Below the pieces are notes generated by a model. It did no database searches. It saw only the letters and a program-made list of their open reading frames with translations, and had not been told where the DNA came from. DNA of 64,000 nucleotides from Actinomycetota bacterium (GTDB lineage Bacteria > Actinomycetota > Acidimicrobiia > Acidimicrobiales > RAAP-2), in the NCBI GenBank assembly GCA_009699875.1, contig WLNI01000001.1:1302001-1366000 (forward strand), read 5' to 3'. A program made the position numbers and the translations under genes. This document shows, piece after piece, positions 32,134 through 40,430 of this stretch (position 1 is its first letter; each line of letters starts with the position of its first letter).

Positions 32134-33339
32134 ATGTCGAGTAACGGAATTAGAGACAGAGTCGCCATCATTGGTATGGGCTGTACCAAGTTTGGTGAAC
32201 TCTGGGATAAGGGAACTGACGATCTTTTGGTTGATGCCACCAAAGAGACACTCGAGTCTGCGGGTGTCGCTCTTGATGACATCGATGCCTTCTGGTTAGG
32301 GACGATGGGTTCAGGGAGTGCGGGACTCACTCTTTCTCGACCATTGAAACTTGACTACAAGCCGGTCTCGCGAGTTGAGAACTTCTGTGCCACGGGCTCT
32401 GAAGCCATGCGGAATGCGTGTTATGCGGTGGCCTCTGGCGCCTACGACTTAGTCATGGCGATCGGCGTCGAGAAGTTAAAAGACTCTGGCTACTCGGGCC
32501 TCACGGGGATCCATCAAGTTGGGGATGGTACCGGAGGATCGCTTTCATCCCCTGCAGCATTCTCATTTTTGGCGCCGTCCTACGGTCATAAATACGGTGT
32601 TGGAACTGACGAGATGAAGGAAGTGCTCACCCGAATTGCCTGGAAGAACCATCACAACGGGGCACTGAATCCACGAGCGCAGTTTAAGAAAGAGGTATCG
32701 CTCGAGACCATCTCGAAGTCACCTCGAGTTGCAGGGGAGTTGGGGGTCTATGACTGCAGTGGTGTTGCTGACGGTTCAGCTGCCGCCATTATCTGTCGAG
32801 CTGAAGACGCTCACCGCTACACCGACGCACCGCTCTACGTGAAGGGCTTGAGTTTTGTCGCCGGTCCAGCCGCTGGCCCAATCGATCCGGACTACGACTA
32901 CACCACGTTCGAAGAAGTCGTTCGCTCCGCTCAAGATGCCTATGCCCAAGCGGGGATCACCGACCCACGAGCCCAGCTAGCGATGGCTGAAGTGCACGAC
33001 TGCTTCACACCAACGGAACTTGTCTTGATGGAAGACCTTGGCTTCGCCGAGCGAGGAACAGCCTGGAAAGAAGTCTTGGCTGGTACCTACGATCTCCATG
33101 GAGAACTCCCAGTAAACCCAGACGGTGGTCTCAAGAGTTTTGGACACCCTATTGGGGCCTCAGGTCTCCGGATGATGTACGAGTGCTGGTTGCAACTTCG
33201 CCAACAAGCTCCACCAGAACGTCAAATTCAAAGCGTTGGAAAAGGTGGCCGTACCCTTGGCCTCACCCACAACCTCGGGGGAGCCCCTGGTGAGTGTGTG
33301 AGTTTTGTGAGCATTGTTGGCTCAGAACTTTCTGAATAG
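32134..33339 (+). CDS. SCP2-type thiolase
   Basis: A 401-residue thiolase of the SCP2/acetoacetyl-CoA type. It keeps the nucleophile (ENFCATGSEA, Cys85), the His motif (SFGHPIGASG) and the conserved MAEVHDCFTPTELVL loop. The stretch IAWKNHHNGALNPRAQFKK is typical of the group that pairs with DUF35 proteins. AAGGAGG lies inside the end of the preceding fusion gene, so the two are one operon. With the fusion partner lacking its Cys, this enzyme may supply the only thiol chemistry in the complex. Confidence 0.9.
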   Translation: MSSNGIRDRVAIIGMGCTKFGELWDKGTDDLLVDATKETLESAGVALDDIDAFWLGTMGSGSAGLTLSRPLKLDYKPVSRVENFCATGSEAMRNACYAVASGAYDLVMAIGVEKLKDSGYSGLTGIHQVGDGTGGSLSSPAAFSFLAPSYGHKYGVGTDEMKEVLTRIAWKNHHNGALNPRAQFKKEVSLETISKSPRVAGELGVYDCSGVADGSAAAIICRAEDAHRYTDAPLYVKGLSFVAGPAAGPIDPDYDYTTFEEVVRSAQDAYAQAGITDPRAQLAMAEVHDCFTPTELVLMEDLGFAERGTAWKEVLAGTYDLHGELPVNPDGGLKSFGHPIGASGLRMMYECWLQLRQQAPPERQIQSVGKGGRTLGLTHNLGGAPGECVSFVSIVGSELSE

Positions 33340-33352
33340 AACGCTCAGTCCG

Positions 33353-33775
33353 TTACGAGTTCGCAAGGAGCTCGATGAGTTGACCATCGGGATCACGAAT
33401 ACAGATTGCAGGACCAACGTCAGAGTCTTCGATCACCGTCCCACCAAACTCCGGAACTCTCTTGAGCAGTCCGGCAAGATCGTCAACATTTAGTGAGAGA
33501 TGGGTAAAACCCGGCTCGTTCATTGGTCGATTCCGAGAAGGAGGATTTCCTTCTCGATCAAAATGTAAGAGTTCAAGGACAAACCCGTCGAGCGTGAGAT
33601 AGACCGCCTTGAGATTTACCGGTGGCGCAATCTGGAGAAGCTTTGAGGTCGCTTGGTCAGGAGCTTCGAGTTCTCGCTGGTAGGTAAATCCAAGGAGCTC
33701 CTCATAGAACCGTCGGCTTCTCGCCAAGTCAGTAACGGCAAGGCCCACCCAGTTCATGGAGACCTTGTTCGTCAT
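33353..33775 (-). CDS. VOC-superfamily (glyoxalase-like) protein
   Basis: A 140-residue VOC protein. VGLAVTDLARSRRFYEELLGF and FTHLSLNVDDLAGLLKR mark the two beta-alpha-beta units, and IRDPDGQLIELL the closing strand with its Glu. It could be a methylmalonyl-CoA epimerase-like, dioxygenase-like or binding protein. The start ATG overlaps the SDR stop (ATGA) at 33772-33775, so it is co-translated with that SDR. It is not closely similar to the VOC at 29995. Confidence 0.85.
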   Translation of the reverse strand: MTNKVSMNWVGLAVTDLARSRRFYEELLGFTYQRELEAPDQATSKLLQIAPPVNLKAVYLTLDGFVLELLHFDREGNPPSRNRPMNEPGFTHLSLNVDDLAGLLKRVPEFGGTVIEDSDVGPAICIRDPDGQLIELLANS

Positions 33776-34671
33776 GAGCGAGCCGTGTCTTGTGAGAGAC
33801 CACTCGGCATCACCATGCCGACTTGTTGGAGGTGTTGGCCCAACATTGAATCGAACTGGTCGGCGAGACTTTCAACATCCCATCCGCCTTCTCGATCCAT
33901 CCACGCAATCTGCTTGGGGTGTTGAAAGAGCGTGTACGCCCAGTCAGTACGACCAAAGAGTTGGCCGTTGACGCCGCTGGCTCGTTCGGAGGCCAAGTAG
34001 GCCACGATCGGTGCATTAAGAGCTGGGTTCAGAGACGCGGGTGGCGCCTCGCCGTCTTTGTAAAGTCCTGCGGTCATTCGAGTCGCTCCTGCGGGGGCCA
34101 TGGCGTTGACGGTAATGCCGGAGCGACCAAGTTCTAACGCCCACACAAAGGTCATCCCCATGAGGCCTGCCTTCGCAGCTGCGTAGTTGGTCTGGCCAAA
34201 GTTTCCTCGCAGGCCTGCTGATGAAGTGATGTTAATAATTCGGCCGTAACCAGCTTCTTTCATTGGCCCAACGGCGTGGCGAGTGCAGTTGAAGGCACCC
34301 TTCAAATGGGTAGCGATGACTGCGTCAAAATCATTAGGGTCCATCTTGACCAAGGTTCGGTCTCGAACAATGCCAGCGTTGTTCACCAAAATGTCAATCT
34401 GTCCAAAGTTCTCTAGGGCGGTGCCGATGATGCGACCAGCGGCATCAAAGTCAGTGACTGAGTCATGAGCGGGAACGGCTCGACCACCCTTGGCGATAAT
34501 CTCAGCGCACACCTCAGATGCTGGATCTTCCCCAGTACTGTCGCCGCTCAAACCAACACCGATATCGTTCACCACGACTGCAGCACCTTGGTCAGCTAAC
34601 GCCAATGCGAACTCTCGTCCAATACCTCGACCAGCTCCAGTGACAACTGCGACTCGTCCTTCTAACAACAT
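33772..34671 (-). CDS. SDR, MFE-2-like 3-hydroxyacyl-CoA dehydrogenase
   Basis: A 299-residue SDR starting at ATG 34671 behind GGAGG (spacing 5). It has TGAGRGIGREFALALADQGA, NDIGVGLSGD, NNAGIVRDRTLVKM, SSAG and the YAAAK catalytic pair. The pattern matches the dehydrogenase domain of peroxisomal multifunctional enzyme 2 (HSD17B4), which oxidises (3R)-hydroxyacyl-CoA. The C-terminal extension beyond the Rossmann core (QHPKQIAWMDREGGWDVESL) is also typical of that branch. It would complement the MaoC (R)-hydratase at 5953-6818. Confidence 0.9.
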   Translation of the reverse strand: MLLEGRVAVVTGAGRGIGREFALALADQGAAVVVNDIGVGLSGDSTGEDPASEVCAEIIAKGGRAVPAHDSVTDFDAAGRIIGTALENFGQIDILVNNAGIVRDRTLVKMDPNDFDAVIATHLKGAFNCTRHAVGPMKEAGYGRIINITSSAGLRGNFGQTNYAAAKAGLMGMTFVWALELGRSGITVNAMAPAGATRMTAGLYKDGEAPPASLNPALNAPIVAYLASERASGVNGQLFGRTDWAYTLFQHPKQIAWMDREGGWDVESLADQFDSMLGQHLQQVGMVMPSGLSQDTARS

Positions 34672-34782
34672 GGTTCCTCCAAGGTGACTTCTCAATGATG
34701 GTAATTGGGCTGGGTCCCGATACTATTAGCAACGAGGCAAAAATTGCACTTCGAGCGTGTTGGATCAACGAAGGGATAGTAG

Positions 34783-36006
34783 ATGGCGGGAGCGAATGGC
34801 ATCGATCCGATGGCGGAGACCGACGACCAAAGTGCACTTCGACTCTTAGCTCGAGATGTCGCAGCACGAGAAGTTGGGCCTCGGGCCGCGCACGGTGACG
34901 AAACAGGAGAGCCACCAACCGAAGCCATCAAGGCACTAGCGGCGGCTGATTTATTTCGCGTCACCATTGGCACGCAGTGGGGTGGTCTTGGTTATGGCGA
35001 CGTTGAGGCGTCAATCGTGTTGGAAGAGATTGCTCGCTACGACGTTTCAACAGCCATTGCATGTCAGCTCGCATTCAATGGCCCCGCTCGAGGGATTGAA
35101 CATCTTGGAGGTCCTTCGCTGCAAGAGCGATGGCTGCCACGTATCGCCGACGGTGAGGCCATCGTCAGTATCGGAATTACCGAACCCGATGCGGGATCTG
35201 CGGTCCAAGCAATGCGAACCGCATTGACCGACGACGGTCCAGGGACGTGGCGACTCAATGGCTACAAGAACTACTCCACGCTTGGTCACGTTGCCGAAGG
35301 GATTTTGGTCTGGTGTCGCTGGCCCGGAGGCGAAGGAGCAAAAGGTGTTGGCGCTGTCGTGATCCCAATGGACCGAGAGGGCGTTGAGCTCACGGGCCGC
35401 CATCGGGGAATGGGAATTCATGCCGCAACTGAAGCAGAGATCGCCCTTGATGGTGTCAAGATCACGCAAGATGACGTGCTCTTAGCGGGAGATCCGAGTT
35501 CGACGAGTGCCTTCAAAGTGCTGTTGTCACATCTCAACCATGAGCGGTGCGGCAATGCCGCAATGTGCGTCGGCGCTGCGCAAGGCGCATTTGAACATGC
35601 GGTGCGCTACATGAATGATCGGGTCATCGCCGGCAAGCCAATCGCCGAGTTGCAAGGCTTGCAGTGGAAGATTGCCGATATGGCGATCTCCCTAGAAAGT
35701 GCTCGGCTTCTTTTGGCTCGGGCGGTTCGCCTCGCTGGCGAGGGTGGAACGCCACCGGCGATGGAGACGGCAATGGCGAAGACTGCCGCCAACTTGGCCG
35801 CCAAGTTCGTGTGTGATGAAGCAATTCAGATTCACGGGGGCTATGGCTACTCGAGGGAGTATCCCGTTGAACGGGTCTACCGAGATATCAGAGGTCTCTG
35901 TATTGGAGCCGGGACCGTTGAGGCGCAACGGAACTACATCGGCTCGTCGGCAACCAAGGGTGCGACGTCGGTGTCGCCTGGGTGGAAAAACCCGCTCGAA
36001 GGTTAA
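34783..36006 (+). CDS. Acyl-CoA dehydrogenase
   Basis: A 407-residue ACAD. Landmarks are WGGLGYGDVEASIVLEEIARY, SIGITEPDAGSAVQAM, LNGYKNYSTLGHVAEG, LLSHLNHERCGNAA and IQIHGGYGYSREYPVERVYRD with GAGTVEAQRNYIG. The YSREYPVER block is that of short-chain or isovaleryl-type ACADs, different from the FadE heteromer type elsewhere here. AAGGGA lies about 8 bases before ATG 34783. It ends tail to tail with the CoA transferase, with stop codons overlapping. Confidence 0.9.
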   Translation: MAGANGIDPMAETDDQSALRLLARDVAAREVGPRAAHGDETGEPPTEAIKALAAADLFRVTIGTQWGGLGYGDVEASIVLEEIARYDVSTAIACQLAFNGPARGIEHLGGPSLQERWLPRIADGEAIVSIGITEPDAGSAVQAMRTALTDDGPGTWRLNGYKNYSTLGHVAEGILVWCRWPGGEGAKGVGAVVIPMDREGVELTGRHRGMGIHAATEAEIALDGVKITQDDVLLAGDPSSTSAFKVLLSHLNHERCGNAAMCVGAAQGAFEHAVRYMNDRVIAGKPIAELQGLQWKIADMAISLESARLLLARAVRLAGEGGTPPAMETAMAKTAANLAAKFVCDEAIQIHGGYGYSREYPVERVYRDIRGLCIGAGTVEAQRNYIGSSATKGATSVSPGWKNPLEG

Positions 36007-37694
36007 GACGCATCGGGTCGAAGGAATCGACCTTGAGGATCCCACGTTCGCAATGCTTCGATCTCGCTGGCGTGAGGGGGCGCGAGTTCCTTGAGATCTT
36101 TCGCGACGCTAAGTTCCCACCCACAGAGTTGTTCAATTGTGGTGATCCGCTCCTGAATTGAACCGTCTCCGGGGGCAATGTGGGTCAATTCAAATCGGTC
36201 ATGTTCATCTTTTTCGAAGATGCCGAGATCAGTCGCAAAGGAGTGCACGTGTTTGCCTGGCGAGGTGATGTAGGGGACCTCGCTGAGGGTTCGACGTGGC
36301 GTCAAGGTTGCAACAACAACGATCGAATCGGCTCGACTCGCAACGTCGTTTCCGCCTCCTGAGCCAACAAGAAACGCTTTGTCTGGAATGAGGGTTGAGT
36401 TGATGTTTCCGTTCACGTCAATCTGGGCTGCTCCAAGACAGGCGAGCAACGTGGTCTGGGGCGAGCCGACCAAGAGTCCGAGTACCCGGTCGCTGTCGGT
36501 GAGCATGGTGGCAGTCGGGAAACTTCGATGGTTAAAGACGAAGGGGTCAGCTGGTGTTGGCTCATAATCCCAGAGGCCAAGCTCTGCGGTGAGGGCAACG
36601 TCCGTCCCTTGTTCTCGAGCGAGGCGCACACCGAGCCACGTCGCAAGATTTGCCACGCCCGCTCCAGCGAGGACTGCATCAGCACCGTGAACAACGACCT
36701 GGGATGCGAGATGTCTCGCTCCGTACACGGCGGCTCGCTCCCAACTACCGATTGGTGCCTCGAGGTCTGGAGGATTGGCCTGGGCATCGGCTTTCCAAGA
36801 ATCAGGGTCGGCCTTCGCTCGCAAGGCTGTGATTCGCTTCTGGCCAAGTTTCGAAAGGTACTCATCTTGATTAGCGGGCGCCAAGACCCACTCATCGATC
36901 CAGTGATCAAAGTCGTCACTTCGAGAGATTGCGGCAACGTCTGACCAGAAGTCCAAGTCTTCGCCGTATGGCTCAACAGGAGTATCGCGAGTAAAGAGCC
37001 CACCGGGGTGTGCACCCATCGGTGCCTCAACGAGCGCTGCGACCTGGTGGGCGGGGATCTGAACGAGATGTGACCATGGGCGTATGTCGTCCACGATCTT
37101 CTCTACGGTGACGATCGCTCCTCGTCGAGCAGCAAGTGCTCCCCAGACGCCTTCGAGACTTGGCGCATTGAGAGCTACGTTGCCGTGGCGATCTGCGACG
37201 GGTGCGTGAAGCAACGCAATGTCAGGAGCGTACGGGGCGAGCAAGCCGACCTTGCCCCCGAACGGCGAGTCGACATACGCGAAGCCATCGTTGTCGGCCA
37301 TAGATGAGTCAACGAGTGAACCAGTGACGAGCGCAGGTAACCCACGAGCAGCCGCTTCAAGGCGTTGGAGAAACGTGAGAAATGACCAGTGCTCGACCTC
37401 AACGTCACCTCGGAGATAGGCATCGCCGAACCAAGGATTCGGCGAAAAGTTTGGAAAGACATCGCCTGAGTAGCCAGTAATGACTTTCTTGACGAGTTGT
37501 CCCTTAAAGAAGAGTGTCCCGAGGCTGGAAAGACTCAGCATCACCAATGTGAACTCGGGATCGTTACCCCACCAGTGGCGGACCAGGTGACGAGCTGCCG
37601 CTGTCCATCGTGAGTGGTTCGTCACAATGTGAATGGCATCGCCTGGCTGAACCAGGCTGATGGCGGTGTCGAGATCTACAACCTTGTCGTTCAC
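36003..37694 (-). CDS. Class I CoA-transferase-fold protein, alpha and beta halves fused
   Basis: A 563-residue protein in which an alpha-like half (about 1-285) and a beta-like half (about 290-563) are joined. The alpha half shows GDAIHIVTNHSRWTAAARHL and APVADRHGNVAL; the beta half shows VLAGAGVANLATWLGVRLA, GAAQIDVNGNINST and VGSGGGNDVAS. A Glu in TAELGLWDY stands where class I transferases have the catalytic ENG/ELG Glu. Fusion forms occur in this superfamily. IpdAB, the steroid ring-cleaving hydrolase, is a two-subunit relative, and that activity is a possibility only. It starts at GTG 37694 behind a leaderless-type -10 box. Confidence 0.82.
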   Translation of the reverse strand: MNDKVVDLDTAISLVQPGDAIHIVTNHSRWTAAARHLVRHWWGNDPEFTLVMLSLSSLGTLFFKGQLVKKVITGYSGDVFPNFSPNPWFGDAYLRGDVEVEHWSFLTFLQRLEAAARGLPALVTGSLVDSSMADNDGFAYVDSPFGGKVGLLAPYAPDIALLHAPVADRHGNVALNAPSLEGVWGALAARRGAIVTVEKIVDDIRPWSHLVQIPAHQVAALVEAPMGAHPGGLFTRDTPVEPYGEDLDFWSDVAAISRSDDFDHWIDEWVLAPANQDEYLSKLGQKRITALRAKADPDSWKADAQANPPDLEAPIGSWERAAVYGARHLASQVVVHGADAVLAGAGVANLATWLGVRLAREQGTDVALTAELGLWDYEPTPADPFVFNHRSFPTATMLTDSDRVLGLLVGSPQTTLLACLGAAQIDVNGNINSTLIPDKAFLVGSGGGNDVASRADSIVVVATLTPRRTLSEVPYITSPGKHVHSFATDLGIFEKDEHDRFELTHIAPGDGSIQERITTIEQLCGWELSVAKDLKELAPPHASEIEALRTWDPQGRFLRPDAS

Positions 37695-37708
37695 GCAGGG
37701 TCAACGTA
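37695..37708 (-). promoter_or_regulatory. -10 box for the CoA transferase gene, leaderless geometry
   Basis: On the minus strand TACGTT (37708-37703) lies 8 bases before GTG 37694. No ribosome site intervenes. The same TACGTT hexamer precedes the crotonase at 60999. This spacing predicts a transcript that starts at or next to the start codon. Confidence 0.4.
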
Positions 37709-37753
37709 GCCGACAGGAGAGAAAAATGCACCTTTGACGAGTGGGAAACCCTG

Positions 37754-37800
37754 GACAGGCATGGTCAAGAGATTGGCTGATCGGTCTGATGAGGCCTGTC
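37754..37800. promoter_or_regulatory. Long-loop inverted repeat in divergent spacer
   Basis: GACAGGC (37754-37760) and GCCTGTC (37794-37800) are perfect complements, 33 bases apart, in the 243-base spacer between the CoA transferase and the amidohydrolase. It could be a paired operator or a hairpin. Downstream, TAGAGT near 37842 may be the -10 box of the amidohydrolase. The rest of the spacer shows no gene. Confidence 0.3.
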
Positions 37801-37937
37801 AAATTCTGCCGATTTGGTATTTCCTGGGTACCTGTGGGTAGAGTTTGAGGTAGCAGGAGACAGAGTGTCAGTCAAAGCAATACCGACGGACTCCTCTGAA
37901 CACTGGGTCGAGGTAATCCACAAGGGAGGATTTAGAG

Positions 37938-39134
37938 ATGGCAACCAAGAAGCTTGGATTCACGGTATTTGATGCTGACAATCACATGTACGAAACGCCA
38001 GACGCGTTCACCAAATACTTACCAGCCGACTACGCCGGCTTGATTAAGTACGTGCAAGTTGACGGACGCACCAAGATTGCTGTCAACAACAAGATCAGCG
38101 ACTACATCCCCAACCCAACCTTTGAGCGAGTTGCCGCACCAGGCGCACAAGCCGACTACTTCAAGAACGGAAACCCCGAAGGAAAGTCTCGTCGAGAGAT
38201 CATGGGAAAAGGCATTGACGCACTTCCTGGATTCTCAAGTCCTGAGCCACGCCTGCAACTGATGGATGAGCTCGGTATCGACCGAGCGCTGATGTGGCCG
38301 ACCTTGGCCAGCCTGCTCGAAGAGCGCCTTCGAGACAATCCTCCCGCAACGCACGCAGCCATTCACGCATTGAACCAATGGATGCATGAGCACTGGACGT
38401 TTAACTTTGATGACCGAATGTTCCCAACACCAGTGGTGGCATTGAATATTCTTGATGAGGCGCTCAAAGAACTTGATTGGATTGTTGAGCGAGGCGCTCG
38501 AATCATCCTCATTCGCCCTGCACCAGTTCCTGGCTTCATGGGCCCTCGATCAATGGCACTGCCTGAATTCGACCCCTTCTGGGAGCGCGTTGCAGAAGCA
38601 AACCTTCTCGTTGGGATGCATGCCTCTGACAGCGGATACCAGCGCTACACCAACGAGTGGGAAGGTATCTCAGATGAGATGACCCCATTCAAGGGAGGCT
38701 CCGGTTTCCAGGCGATCACCGGTCACCAAGGACGACCAATTATCGACACTGTTGCATCGCTTATTGGACACGGTCTCTGCACTCGGTTCCCAACGATTCG
38801 CTTTGCGCCAGTTGAGAACGGAAGCAATTGGGTCCGTCCAATCCTGGCCGACATGGAACACGCATGGGCGCAGAGTCCGCACTCATTTGATGAGAACCCT
38901 GTCGAGGCGTTCAAGCGGAACATCTACGTCCACCCATTCCATGAAGAAGACCCACGTGGACTCATCAAGATTCTTGGTGCGGATCGCGTGCTCTTTGGAT
39001 CGGACTACCCACACCCAGAAGGAATGGCTGACCCAGTCTCCTTCGTCGACGAGCTTGAAGGTCTTCCAGAAGAAGACATCAAGTTAGTAATGGGTGGGAA
39101 CCTCAACCGTCTCATGGGGTTTGAAGCGGCCTAA
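37938..39134 (+). CDS. Amidohydrolase-2 family metal-dependent hydrolase
   Basis: A 398-residue TIM-barrel amidohydrolase (ACMSD/2,3-dihydroxybenzoate decarboxylase branch). The N-terminal metal motif is modified (FDADNHMYE, with Asn between Asp and His), VGMHASDS gives the barrel His, and FGSDYPHPEG near residue 355 gives the metal-binding Asp. RDRALMWPT-like DRALMWPTLASL is typical of actinobacterial paralogues that cluster with P450 and acyl-CoA genes. AAGGGAGGA precedes ATG 37938, a strong ribosome site. The gene ends facing the P450 operon, 39 bases apart. A second member starts at 63710. Confidence 0.9.
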   Translation: MATKKLGFTVFDADNHMYETPDAFTKYLPADYAGLIKYVQVDGRTKIAVNNKISDYIPNPTFERVAAPGAQADYFKNGNPEGKSRREIMGKGIDALPGFSSPEPRLQLMDELGIDRALMWPTLASLLEERLRDNPPATHAAIHALNQWMHEHWTFNFDDRMFPTPVVALNILDEALKELDWIVERGARIILIRPAPVPGFMGPRSMALPEFDPFWERVAEANLLVGMHASDSGYQRYTNEWEGISDEMTPFKGGSGFQAITGHQGRPIIDTVASLIGHGLCTRFPTIRFAPVENGSNWVRPILADMEHAWAQSPHSFDENPVEAFKRNIYVHPFHEEDPRGLIKILGADRVLFGSDYPHPEGMADPVSFVDELEGLPEEDIKLVMGGNLNRLMGFEAA

Positions 39135-39173
39135 GTCGGGCTCCTCAAACGAGGGGTCTCCCGTCTTGAGTAT

Positions 39174-40430
39174 TCAGAATGGTCGAGGGATGCCTCGCGC
39201 CGTGCCTGGAGTAAAGCTCAGGGGCATCACCACAACACCAGCGAGTTCAGGGTTGCCTCGATAGAACTTCGTGGCCTCTCTGTCAACGATGAAGTCTGGG
39301 ATACGGCTGAGGATTTCTCGCATCATCACGCCAAACAACGCTCGGGCAATGTGCATGCCGATGCATCGGTGAGGACCAACGCCAAAAGCCAAGTGGGGAT
39401 TCGGAGAGCGATCCACGATGACGTCGTTGGGGTTTTCAAAGACGCTCTCATCAAAGTTGGCGGCGAGCCAACTCATCATTAAGAAATCACCCCGGTGCAT
39501 CGTCTGCCCTGAAAGCTCCACGTCTTTGGTGACGGTCCGAGTCAAGGTCTCATTCACTGAGGTGTAGCGAAGGTACTCCTCAGTAGCGGGAGCGAGAAGG
39601 TCAGGCTCATTGATCAATCGATCCCGTACGTCGTGGTGTTCATCGAGGTGACTCATCGTCAGTGCTGTCAGCGATGTTGTGGTGTCGATACCACCACCGA
39701 TCAAGTTCCAGAGCACGCCAATGATCTCAGCGTCGCTAAAGGGTCGGTTGTCGTCGACTCTCATCTCGACGAGTCGAGAAATGATGTCGTCTTTCGGATC
39801 GTGGCGTCGCTCTTCTGCGACACGCAGTAACTCTGTGATCATGTCCGACATCATGGTGCGAGAGCGATCAAACTCGGGGGTGCCTGGCTTGTACGCATTG
39901 ACCGAATGGAACACTTCGGCGTACGATGCCCAACTCTCGCAGGGGAGACCCACCATCTTCATGGTCAGAACTGCTGGCACTGGTCCAGTGAAATCCCTGA
40001 TGACTTCCATCGATCCGCTCTCGATCACTTGGTCCATAAACCACGTGGCGCACGCTTCGATGAATGGTCGATAGGACTCGACGGCAGAGGGAAGCATGAA
40101 GGGATTCAACATGCGTCGAAGTGCGACGTGGGTTGGACCTTCAACTTCGGCGATGAGCGCGGGTGGGATGCCTGGAATTCGAGGGACCCCCATGATGCCG
40201 ATGTACTCAAAGCCATCTGGGTCGTCTGCAACGTATTTACTTGTGAAGGTTGCGCTATCGCGAGCGACCGCAGCAACTTCTTCGTAGCCACTTGCTACCC
40301 AGAACCCCCCATACTGCGAGTTGTGTGCGATTGGACATTTTCGAACGTCTGCCCACTTCTCATGTCGGTTTTCAAAGAACTCCGGAGAGTGATGGTCAAA
40401 GTCGACTGTCGCTGGTGTTTTGTCACTCAT
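39174..40430 (-). CDS. Cytochrome P450
   Basis: A 418-residue soluble bacterial P450 from ATG 40430. The oxygen-activating I-helix segment is GGGIDTTTS (246-254), the ExxR pair is Glu285-Arg288 in EEYLRYTS, and the heme loop is FGVGPHRCIG with the thiolate Cys356. It hydroxylates an unidentified hydrophobic substrate using ferredoxin electrons; ferredoxins are at 18598 and 46689. Its start overlaps the stop of the upstream M24 protein (ATGA), making it the third gene of an M24-M24-P450 operon. Confidence 0.92.
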   Translation of the reverse strand: MSDKTPATVDFDHHSPEFFENRHEKWADVRKCPIAHNSQYGGFWVASGYEEVAAVARDSATFTSKYVADDPDGFEYIGIMGVPRIPGIPPALIAEVEGPTHVALRRMLNPFMLPSAVESYRPFIEACATWFMDQVIESGSMEVIRDFTGPVPAVLTMKMVGLPCESWASYAEVFHSVNAYKPGTPEFDRSRTMMSDMITELLRVAEERRHDPKDDIISRLVEMRVDDNRPFSDAEIIGVLWNLIGGGIDTTTSLTALTMSHLDEHHDVRDRLINEPDLLAPATEEYLRYTSVNETLTRTVTKDVELSGQTMHRGDFLMMSWLAANFDESVFENPNDVIVDRSPNPHLAFGVGPHRCIGMHIARALFGVMMREILSRIPDFIVDREATKFYRGNPELAGVVVMPLSFTPGTARGIPRPF

